Shown piece after piece: positions 8,208-15,171 of a DNA stretch of 64,000 nt. The position numbers and the translations under genes are program-made. This DNA comes from JAHDHW01 sp965220465 (GTDB lineage Bacteria; Bacteroidota; Bacteroidia; Chitinophagales; Saprospiraceae), in the NCBI GenBank assembly GCA_965220465.1, contig CBDCPZ010000025.1:1116001-1180000 (forward strand), written 5' to 3'. How positions within the stretch are numbered: the stretch's first letter is position 1; each line of letters starts with the position of its first letter. Below the pieces are notes generated by a model. That model made no database searches, was not told the DNA's origin, and was given only the letters and a program-made list of their open reading frames with translations.

Positions 8208-8921
8208 ATGAAAAATATAATATCAAAAATCAATGTTTCCCCTTATTTGATTCTAACTGCAACAATCGTTTGCATTACTTTGACAAGTTGTACAAAAGAT
8301 GATCCCCCAACTTCACCTCCACCTCCTAATCCATGCGAAAATGTTATTTGCCAAAATGGAGGAATATGCATAAATGGAGACTGTGATTGCCCTCCAGGAT
8401 ACTCAGGTACAAATTGCCAGATTTATGATCCTTGTTATAATGTGAATTGTCAAAATGGGGGGGTATGCATTAACGGCGACTGTGATTGTCCCGAAGGCTT
8501 TTACGGTGATGAATGTCAGTATGTTATGACTCCAACCGCTGTAAGAATAACTAAAATCGATCTCATTGAATGGCCGGAATACCAACCCAATGGTTCGCAA
8601 TGGGACTCTAATTCTGGAAGACCAGATATATATCTAACTATTGATATAAATGGCACTCATGTAACCTCAACCGGATATTGGGAGCAATGTAGTCCAGGTA
8701 CAGAATATCCTTATACAAATGGTCTGCCTGTATACGTTAGTGACACGGGATATAAAGTTACAGTATGGTTACGAGATTATGATGGTAGTTTGGGAAGCCA
8801 AAACATGGGAGGAATATATTTTTATCCTGATAATCATGATAGCACATTGCCTTCTACCAGAATTATGGGAAATGCTTCAGTCCAGATAAAATTCAGAGTA
8901 CATTTTGACTGGATTTTTTAA
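8208..8921 (+). CDS. Lipoprotein with two EGF-like repeats
   Basis: The 237-residue protein has an N-terminal hydrophobic signal ending ITLTSC (lipobox, Cys28), a Pro-rich linker (PPTSPPPPNP), and two EGF-like modules at about residues 41-70 and 74-104. Each has six Cys in the order C-x4-C-x5-C-x4-C-x-C-x8-C, with 'CQNGG.CINGDCDCP.G' in both. The C-terminal domain of about 130 residues is beta-rich, with aromatic residues and motifs such as 'RPDIYLTIDINGTHV' and 'VTVWLRDYDG', similar in feel to C2 or lipid/ion-binding beta sandwiches. It probably sits on the cell surface. EGF-like modules usually mediate protein contacts; the partner is unknown. A strong terminator follows directly. Confidence 0.75.
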   Translation: MKNIISKINVSPYLILTATIVCITLTSCTKDDPPTSPPPPNPCENVICQNGGICINGDCDCPPGYSGTNCQIYDPCYNVNCQNGGVCINGDCDCPEGFYGDECQYVMTPTAVRITKIDLIEWPEYQPNGSQWDSNSGRPDIYLTIDINGTHVTSTGYWEQCSPGTEYPYTNGLPVYVSDTGYKVTVWLRDYDGSLGSQNMGGIYFYPDNHDSTLPSTRIMGNASVQIKFRVHFDWIF

Positions 8922-8933
8922 TCCTAAAAAGAC

Positions 8934-8967
8934 ACCTGCTCTTATCTTAACTAAGAGCAGGTTTTTT
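8934..8967 (+). terminator. Rho-independent terminator
   Basis: A perfect 11-bp stem (8934-8944 with 8952-8962) with a 7-base loop is followed by a T run at 8962-8967. It ends the two-lipoprotein transcript and lies 12 bases after the EGF-lipoprotein stop codon. Confidence 0.9.
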
Positions 8968-9014
8968 CGTATTTTAAAATAGTCTAATCCTATCAAATCC
9001 CAATAAATTTTATA

Positions 9015-9545
9015 TTAGAGCTTAATAATAGAGGATGTAGTTGATCTTCCAAAGATGTCATAAATAAATATTTCGTAGTTCTCGACTACTCCATTTATCA
9101 AAATGTTCAGCTTATCAGAAAATGGATTTGGATAAACTTTAAAACTGAGTGATTTTAAAATTCCTTGAATTGGATCAATACAATTTGGATCTGGTTCCGG
9201 GCAATTCCAGTACTCCTGGAAGTTCAGCATCGAATAGGAAAGACTATCTAATACTCCTCTTTTGCAAGTAATGCCACTTGCCTTGCTAATGCATTCTTCA
9301 AAAACCAATTCGGCACATCCAATAAAAAGAGTAGTATCAATTTTAGCGCTTTAGGTATCAATAATTGACCGAGTTAAATAAGCATAGGAAATATTATTAA
9401 TTTCCACGACACCTGTGGATTGATTGACTAGTTGAGAAGAATCCGGGAAATATTCCCCACAACTATTAGTTTCGATAAGTATTTTAATGGTGTCAATACA
9501 ATTCAAATATAATGAATCCGAAAAACCAAGAAAATTTTTTAACTT
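9015..9545 (-). pseudogene. Decayed C-terminal part of a T9SS-secreted protein
   Basis: On the minus strand one reading frame stays open from 9545 down to the stop at 9015-9017 except for one in-frame TAA at 9351-9353. The end reads 'VYPNPFSDKLNILING' and 'YEIFIYDIFGR', the conserved core of a T9SS type A sorting domain. Upstream are segments such as 'SDSLYLNCIDTIKILIETN' and 'SAKIDTTLFIGCAELVFEE' that look like divergent copies of one repeat. No start codon with a signal peptide is present, because a stop at 9546-9548 closes the frame. The segment therefore looks like the 3' remainder of a larger surface-protein gene, broken by a nonsense mutation and 5' deletion. Confidence 0.7.
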
Positions 9546-9574
9546 TTAGCTTCTTTAATATGATTGGGCAGGTG

Positions 9575-9760
9575 CTACAAAAGAACAAAGCCTGCCCAAA
9601 AGAATGGATGTGGCTTTATCTCTCGGATTTTATTTTGAGCAAGTCTTAATGCCTCCTGTGAGATGGTTCCCTGGAGTAGTTGTGTGTAAAAGCTTTGCAT
9701 AAATTCGATAGTAATTTTATCATCTACTTTCCAGAGTGTCATTAGTAATTGATCGACTCA
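9575..9760 (-). pseudogene. Remnant of a CHAT-domain protein (C-terminal end)
   Basis: A minus-strand frame between a TGA at 9758-9760 and a TAG at 9575-9577 encodes about 60 residues. They contain 'LLMTLWKVDDKITIEFMQ', then 'SQEALRLAQNKIRE' and 'PHPFFWAGFVLL'. These are the last conserved blocks of the CHAT (caspase-HetF-associated with TPR) peptidase fold: the LWxVDD block, the ALRxAQ helix and the HPxxWAxFxL end. The catalytic His and Cys regions are absent. The same frame upstream of the TGA still reads plausibly for a few codons, pointing to nonsense decay plus deletion. Confidence 0.75.
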
Positions 9761-10381
9761 ATGGGCTATGATTTTTGATGGGGTGTCGTTCGGTTATCTT
9801 TATCATATTTCCACCTTTCTATTTGTGCCTAGCAAAAGATGAACAAACAACTCATGAAAGGATTGACAAAAACTTGAAATTGAAGGCTCTCCCCTATTTT
9901 TAGCTTATCATGATTTTGGAGAAACTAATTTGGAATTAATTGAGAATGGCGAAAAATTACTTGAAGTTAATGCTTTTACATAGTTGCTATTCGTCCATGC
10001 CATCGAGTCTGTTCAATTTGATTCTCAACTATAATTAGTTCCCTTTCATTTTAATAATAATTCGATAGACGTAATACCAAGAACCTTAGAATCGATTCTG
10101 AATTAGAACTAAATATAATCTTAAAACATTTTATGCTCATGGTGTTTCCCTTTTCCTAAACCCCCATTTTAATTTTTAAAATAGCGAAGTTCTTCTGCTG
10201 TAAATTTTTCTGAAGGGACATATACTAGTTGGTAATTTATTGCATTCTTTTGCCCAAATATTACAACTAAATTACACCTGAGCAACACTATCAAATGTAC
10301 AATTTGTTGATAGCGAACTACTTATGCAATTAAATTACTTTCTGTATCGGAAAATAACTAAAACAGAATCTGAGCCAATAC
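9761..10381. other. Degenerate region without intact genes
   Basis: About 620 bases with no intact gene. Short open pieces look like gene debris. On the plus strand near 9890-9980 there is a stretch reading 'PLFLAYHDFGETNLELIEN', closed by stops. On the minus strand at about 10169-10315 a stop-to-stop frame ends 'YVPSEKFTAEELRYFKN'. No family can be named for either piece. Together with the T9SS and CHAT relics next to it, this looks like a site of repeated gene loss. Confidence 0.4.
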
Positions 10382-11491
10382 TCAACTTACCTTGTTGGTA
10401 TCATCATCTTCTATAATTCGATCGATCTCATCTGTAAAATATTTTGCAATCATTGCTTGATTTTGCAAGGCATTGGCCCATTCAGTGTCATTGAAGTTGT
10501 TTGGCTGTGAAGCGGAGCCGATTTGAAAAATGTTTTCATCGTTGATGTAATTGGCAGGGCCTGTATAATTGAAGCTTCCGGTGATAACGACTTTGTCATC
10601 TATAACCATTAATTTGTGGTGGAGTTTTCCGATGGTTGTATGGTTAAATCGTCCTGCCTGAAATAGTTCGATATTGTTGTGGCCAATTAAATGGTGCTTT
10701 GCTGCCCATCTTTGATTAGATTGCGATCTGTCCATAACTCCCTTAATGGTAATACCACTTTTTGCTAAAACTTTCATGGTATCGTCTATCCCGGATGATT
10801 CAGCAAAAGTAAATATTGCGAACTTAATACTTTGTTTTGCTTTGAGCATTTGTTTCATAATGACCATCTCAGGAGCATGGTCCGGGGCAAACAAAACGGT
10901 CACGGGAACATCGCCTGCATCGTAAGTTTTGGGTGCTTCAAAATCATACTTGCTTTCTTTTCCAAATCGTCCTGACATGATCTCGTCAAACTCAATCTGG
11001 TATTGCTTTGCGATATAATTGTTATTGATAATGATACTCTGATTATAGTTTTTTGTGACTCCTGTAACGGTGAAATTAGTGGAGCCGGTTAAAACTTGTT
11101 TTTTGTCCCGGATGATGAATTTTTGGTGAAATATCTCTGGGTTAAAGTCTACGTGAAGGGATATTCCGGCTCGCAACATCTGTGAAAGCAGCTCTCGATT
11201 GATCTCGTGTGAATCTTTCGAGTTTGGTTGCGTTACATCAATAGATGACAATCCTGCATTACTGCTAGGCAACATATAACTTTGTTCCAAAACGACCCTT
11301 ATTTTAACACCTCTTCGATGAGCCTCAACAATCGCCTGAGTAATGGCTGGATGATCAATCTCCTGCACCGCTATATCCAAAGAACTTGCCGCGCCATTAA
11401 TAAAGGAAGTAATTACATCCAAAAGGTCATCCGGAGCACCTAATTGTGTCGGTCCACAGTAAACGCTAATTTTATTCAGGTCAAGTGCCAT
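10382..11491 (-). CDS. Phospholipase D-like (HKD) family protein
   Basis: The 369-residue protein has two HKD motifs of the phospholipase D superfamily: 'FHQKFIIRDKKQVLTGSTNF' (His122, Lys124, Asp129) and 'HHKLMVIDDKVVITGSFNY' at about residue 290. The two halves each carry one motif and together form one active site with a phosphohistidine intermediate. There is no signal peptide or membrane helix, so it is not a typical cardiolipin synthase. It resembles cytoplasmic PLD-type nucleases or phosphodiesterases; the substrate cannot be told from the sequence. It has no close operon partners: decayed DNA lies downstream and an unoccupied 375-base gap upstream. The start ATG at 11491 gives 'MALDLNKISVYCGP', with a beta strand beginning immediately. 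Confidence 0.85.
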   Translation of the reverse strand: MALDLNKISVYCGPTQLGAPDDLLDVITSFINGAASSLDIAVQEIDHPAITQAIVEAHRRGVKIRVVLEQSYMLPSSNAGLSSIDVTQPNSKDSHEINRELLSQMLRAGISLHVDFNPEIFHQKFIIRDKKQVLTGSTNFTVTGVTKNYNQSIIINNNYIAKQYQIEFDEIMSGRFGKESKYDFEAPKTYDAGDVPVTVLFAPDHAPEMVIMKQMLKAKQSIKFAIFTFAESSGIDDTMKVLAKSGITIKGVMDRSQSNQRWAAKHHLIGHNNIELFQAGRFNHTTIGKLHHKLMVIDDKVVITGSFNYTGPANYINDENIFQIGSASQPNNFNDTEWANALQNQAMIAKYFTDEIDRIIEDDDTNKVS

Positions 11492-11866
11492 GTTTTGTTT
11501 TTTTATTAAAGAAGTTGTTTAAAAATGAAGAATGATAGCAAACTCTCTCACAGAAAGGAATTCTTCAAATGTAGAAAAATTATCCAACTAATTTGTTTAA
11601 GCATAATTCCACTCAAAGTTTCAAAAATTGAAAAAAACCTAAAAACGGTTATTCAGCTAAATTTTTCGCATAAGAGGAGGCAAAAACAGGAATACATTTT
11701 TCCAGGCAGATTTATTTGTCAATCATTTTAATGATCCTAATGATTATAATTTCAAGAATACTCGCTACGGAAATCAGAATTTAAACATTATCTTCAACCA
11801 TAACAGTAAATCCTTACTCTCTCTGGTTAGTGATTTGCAACGACTTTTTACCTTTAAAAATAACCT
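11492..11866. other. Intergenic gap between divergent PLD and epimerase genes
   Basis: About 375 bases between two divergently transcribed genes. One short plus-strand frame (11525-11731) has low-complexity Lys/Ile composition and no family features and is not called a gene. Promoters for both flanking genes must lie here, but no confident element could be identified. Confidence 0.4.
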
Positions 11867-12796
11867 ATGCAATCAATATTAGGCGCGGGTGGAGCTATAG
11901 GAATTGAATTGGCAAAAGCACTTCCAGCTTTCACAAGTAAAATTAGGCTCGTCAGTCGTAATCCTCAAAAGGTTAATGCCACCGATGAACTTTTTCCGGC
12001 AGATTTGTTAAATGCCGATGAAGTAAACAAAGCAGTTAAAGGATCCTACATCGTTTATGTTACCGTCGGTTTTCCCTATAATTTGAAAGTTTGGAAAAAA
12101 AGTTGGCCAACATTTATTTCCAATGTGATTCAAGCATGTATGGAGCATCATTGTAAACTGGTGTTTTTTGACAACATCTACATGTATGATCAGGACTATT
12201 TGAACGGAATGACCGAAGAAACGCCGATAAATCCCCCAAGTAAAAAAGGACAAGTACGGGCAGAAATTGCAAAGTTGATCATGGATAAAGTGAAAGCTGG
12301 CGAACTAACTGCATTGATTGCCCGGTCATCGGATTTTTACGGTCCCAAAGTCCAAACCAGCATGCTCACTGAAACGGTTTTTAAACCATTAAGCAACGGA
12401 AAGAAAGCAAATTGGATGGGACCGGTCCATTTTAAACACTCCTTCACTTTTACACCGGATGCTGGTAAAGCAACTGCATTATTAGGCAATACAGAAGACG
12501 CTTACAACCAGGTATGGCATTTACCAACTGCAGAAAATCCGCCAACAGGTAAAGAATGGATCGAAGCCATCGCTAAAGAATTGGACGTAAAACCGAAATA
12601 CCAGGCTTTGTCAAAATTCCTGATTAGAATTATTGGCTTATTTGTACCCATCATGAAAGAAATGGTGGAAATGCTTTATCAATATGATCGCGATTATGAT
12701 TTCGACAGCAAAAAATTTGAAAACAGGTTTAAAATAAAACCAACTCCATATCGCGATGGCATAAAGGAAATAATAAAATCCGATTATCAAAAATAA
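11867..12796 (+). CDS. NAD(P)-dependent epimerase/dehydratase-type SDR
   Basis: The 309-residue protein begins almost directly with the dinucleotide-binding loop 'LGAGGAIGIELAKAL' (Gly pattern GxGGxxG at about residues 6-12), as in extended or atypical short-chain dehydrogenases. Later features are an 'FFDNIYMYD' strand at about residues 99-107, a 'RSSDFYGP' block at about residues 150-157, and a C-terminal part that would close over the substrate. The usual YxxxK catalytic pair is not obvious, which suits atypical SDRs used in NAD-dependent reductions or as sensors. The substrate is unknown. It stands alone, convergent with no neighbour, and is followed by the helicase gene after 194 bases. 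Confidence 0.75.
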   Translation: MQSILGAGGAIGIELAKALPAFTSKIRLVSRNPQKVNATDELFPADLLNADEVNKAVKGSYIVYVTVGFPYNLKVWKKSWPTFISNVIQACMEHHCKLVFFDNIYMYDQDYLNGMTEETPINPPSKKGQVRAEIAKLIMDKVKAGELTALIARSSDFYGPKVQTSMLTETVFKPLSNGKKANWMGPVHFKHSFTFTPDAGKATALLGNTEDAYNQVWHLPTAENPPTGKEWIEAIAKELDVKPKYQALSKFLIRIIGLFVPIMKEMVEMLYQYDRDYDFDSKKFENRFKIKPTPYRDGIKEIIKSDYQK

Positions 12797-12944
12797 CCGG
12801 CTTTCCTGAAAAACAAAAAAACTGCTTTCTTCTATTCAAAAATTTAGCGAATTAAAGTAAGCAATTTCTGATTGATTGTACTTTGCAGCAGTCGGTCTTT
12901 AGAGTCATCGCATCCAATCATTTAATTTTTCTACATTCAGGTTA

Positions 12945-12976
12945 TTGACCAAAATGATATTATATGCCTACTTTTG
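12945..12976 (+). promoter_or_regulatory. Candidate Bacteroidota-type promoter of the helicase gene
   Basis: A TTG at 12945-12947 lies 21 bases before TACTTTTG at 12969-12976, which matches the Bacteroidota -7 consensus TAnnTTTG. The element lies 14 bases before the helicase ATG, which would give a very short leader. This was seen by eye only; no transcript data exist. Confidence 0.4.
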
Positions 12977-12990
12977 CAAAAATATTTTAA

Positions 12991-14343
12991 ATGGATACTT
13001 TTAAAGATTTAAACCTTTCGAAACAATTGCAAAACGCAATTCATGACTTAGGTTTTGATAAGCCGACTCCGGTTCAGCAGGAAGCTTTTTCGATTATTCG
13101 TTCGGGTAAAAATATAGTAGGAATTTCTCAGACCGGGACTGGAAAAACGCTGGCCTACATGCTTCCAATTCTTCAGGATCTAAAGTTTTCAAAGCAACTT
13201 AGCCCTAGAGTACTGATCTTAGTTCCCACGCGGGAATTGGTGTTGCAAATGGTAGAGATGATTGAAGAATTTGCCAAATATCTTAGTGTCCGGGTGTTGG
13301 GCGTTTATGGCGGAACAAATATTAATACGCAAAAAATTGCAGTTGCTCAGGGTACGGATATTCTCGTTGCTACACCGGGAAGATTGTATGATCTGGCGCT
13401 GACGAGGGTTTTAAACCTAAAAACGATTGGCAAATTAGTGATCGACGAAGTGGACGTAATGCTGGATCTTGGCTTTCGTTTTCAATTGACCAATATCTTT
13501 GATTTGCTGCCTGAACGTAGGCAAAACATTATGTTTTCAGCGACAATGACCGATGAAATTGATGAGCTTATTGAAGATTTTTTTATCGCACCGACCAACA
13601 TTTCCATTGCTGTTAGCGGAACCCCTTTGGATAATATTGCTCAATCTTGTTATCAAGTCCCCAATTTTTACACCAAAGCCAATCTGTTAGCTTTTCTTTT
13701 AAAAGATAAAGAAGAATTCGGTAAAGTGTTGGTTTTTGTATCTGGTAAAAAAGGCGCCGACAGATTGTTTGAAGCTTTAGGAAATGATTTCGGTCCAGAA
13801 ATGTCAATCATTCATTCTAATAAATCGCAAAATTATAGAATCAGATCTATCGAGCAATTTGATGATGGAACCAACCGTATTTTAATAACCACAGATGTGA
13901 TGGCACGTGGATTAGATTTGGAAAAAATTACACACGTCATTAATTTTGATACTCCTGGTTTCCCTGAAAATTACATGCATCGAATTGGAAGGACGGGGAG
14001 AGCAGAAGAAGAAGGCAAATCTATCTTATTTTATACTGATAAAGAAAAGCCATCAAAAATAGCCATAGAAACACTGATGGATTACAAAATTCCAATGATT
14101 GATTTCCCTGAAGATGTTGAAATTTCGAAAGAACTTACTCCGGAAGAACGTTCAAAAGGTAAACACAAAAACCCCGATCGCAATTTAAAAAGTGATACTT
14201 CCGGTCCAAGTTTTCATGAAAAGAAAGCTAAAAACAAGAAGGTAAATCTCGGAGGAAAATATAGGCGAGAACTAGCTAAAAAATATAAAAAGCCTAAAAC
14301 CAGAGGGGATAAAATTCAAAATCGCAGGAAAAAGAAGAAGTGA
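12991..14343 (+). CDS. DEAD-box-family ATP-dependent RNA helicase (DEVD variant)
   Basis: The 450-residue protein carries the full set of superfamily 2 RNA helicase motifs: Q-motif region 'GFDKPTPVQQ' (21-30), Walker A 'SQTGTGKT' (46-53), 'PTREL', 'ATPGRL', motif II 'DEVD' (152-155) in place of DEAD, 'SAT', 'IITTDVMARGLDLE'-type motif V, and 'HRIGRTGRA' motif VI. The C-terminal tail (about residues 385-450) is rich in Lys/Arg and probably binds RNA, as in RhlE/CsdA-like helicases active in ribosome assembly or cold growth. The length is normal for the family. It appears monocistronic, with a candidate promoter just upstream. Confidence 0.93.
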   Translation: MDTFKDLNLSKQLQNAIHDLGFDKPTPVQQEAFSIIRSGKNIVGISQTGTGKTLAYMLPILQDLKFSKQLSPRVLILVPTRELVLQMVEMIEEFAKYLSVRVLGVYGGTNINTQKIAVAQGTDILVATPGRLYDLALTRVLNLKTIGKLVIDEVDVMLDLGFRFQLTNIFDLLPERRQNIMFSATMTDEIDELIEDFFIAPTNISIAVSGTPLDNIAQSCYQVPNFYTKANLLAFLLKDKEEFGKVLVFVSGKKGADRLFEALGNDFGPEMSIIHSNKSQNYRIRSIEQFDDGTNRILITTDVMARGLDLEKITHVINFDTPGFPENYMHRIGRTGRAEEEGKSILFYTDKEKPSKIAIETLMDYKIPMIDFPEDVEISKELTPEERSKGKHKNPDRNLKSDTSGPSFHEKKAKNKKVNLGGKYRRELAKKYKKPKTRGDKIQNRRKKKK

Positions 14344-14388
14344 GTTTTATGGATTGGATGATTTTAGATGCCGGATTTCAGATAAAAC

Positions 14389-14560
14389 CACAAACCTTGA
14401 ACAAGGAGTGAGGAGCGAGGAATGAGGAGTGAGGAGTCAGCGACGAGGCAAAAAACCATAAACAAGGGGCGAGGAGCGAGAAGTCAGTAGCGAGGCAAAA
14501 AATCATAAACCACGAACTTTGAACCAGAAAACTTCAAACTTTGAACCAGAAAACTCATAA
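14389..14560 (+). repeat. Purine-rich intergenic direct repeats
   Basis: Two imperfect copies of a unit of roughly 60 bases lie in tandem: 'acaaggagtgaggagcgagg' starting at 14401 and 'acaaggggcgaggagcgag' starting at 14462. Each is followed by a 'gtcag' segment, a 'gcgaggcaaaaaa' segment and 'cataa'. A second short repeat, 'aactttgaaccagaaaact', occurs twice at about 14515-14553. Such gaggagcgag and aactttgaacc blocks recur between genes in Bacteroidota genomes. A related block lies at 48740-48834. Confidence 0.75.
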
Positions 14561-14590
14561 TTATTAATCCATATTTCAACCAGCGATTCA

Positions 14591-15064
14591 ATGAAGGCAG
14601 CTACCGTCACTGAACTCAAAAAAGAACTAAGCAATCGTTCTCCAAAAGAACTGCTTGAACTCTGTTTGCGTTTATCCAAATTCAAAAAAGAAAACAAAGA
14701 ACTTTTGACCTACCTTCTGTTCGAAGCATCTAATGAAGCTGGCTACGTTGAAAGTATAAAAAGGGAGATGGATCAGGAGTTTGAACTGATCAACAGACGG
14801 AATTTTTACTTTGTAAAAAAGAGCATTCGCAAAATTTTGCGGAATGTCAAAAAGTATATCCGTTATTCCAAAAACAAAGAAACAGAAGTGGATTTACTGA
14901 TTTATTTTTGCACCAAGTTAAAAAACTTTAGCCCCTCCATTAGAAGGAATATTATGCTCAACAACCTTTACCACCGGCAAATCGCGATGATTAGAAAGAC
15001 GGTCGCTACTTTAGAGGAGGATTTGCAATATGATTACGAAATGGAACTGGATGAGTTAATCTAA
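14591..15064 (+). CDS. Conserved-looking helical protein of unknown function
   Basis: Function not recognised. The 157-residue product is almost entirely predicted alpha helix, rich in Lys, Glu and Leu. Its start 'TVTELKKELSNRSPKELLEL' resembles the N-terminus of small Bacteroidota proteins annotated as DUF6155-type, but the match was made by eye and is weak. No Cys motif, signal peptide or membrane helix is present. The C-terminus is acidic (EEDLQYDYEMELDELI). It is followed by a strong terminator and preceded by the intergenic repeats, so it seems to be transcribed alone. Confidence 0.6.
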   Translation: MKAATVTELKKELSNRSPKELLELCLRLSKFKKENKELLTYLLFEASNEAGYVESIKREMDQEFELINRRNFYFVKKSIRKILRNVKKYIRYSKNKETEVDLLIYFCTKLKNFSPSIRRNIMLNNLYHRQIAMIRKTVATLEEDLQYDYEMELDELI

Positions 15065-15121
15065 CTTGTTGAATTTAAACAAATTATTTGTCCAGTCAGT
15101 TATGGAATTTCACAAAACAAG

Positions 15122-15153
15122 AAAGGCTTCGGAACGATTCCGAAGCCTTTTTT
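15122..15153 (+). terminator. Rho-independent terminator between convergent genes
   Basis: A 13-bp perfect stem (15122-15134 with 15138-15150) with a 3-base loop is followed by T residues to 15153. It ends the plus-strand gene at 15064. It also lies just beyond the 3' end of the minus-strand metalloprotease, which it could terminate less well because the T run on that side is weaker. Confidence 0.9.
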
Positions 15154-15171
15154 AATTCATCAGATGAAACA

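Noticed and set aside
11525..11731. Possible 68-residue plus-strand gene between PLD and epimerase genes
   Set aside because: Low-complexity Lys/Ile/Phe composition, no start context, no family pattern, and it lies in the divergent promoter gap.
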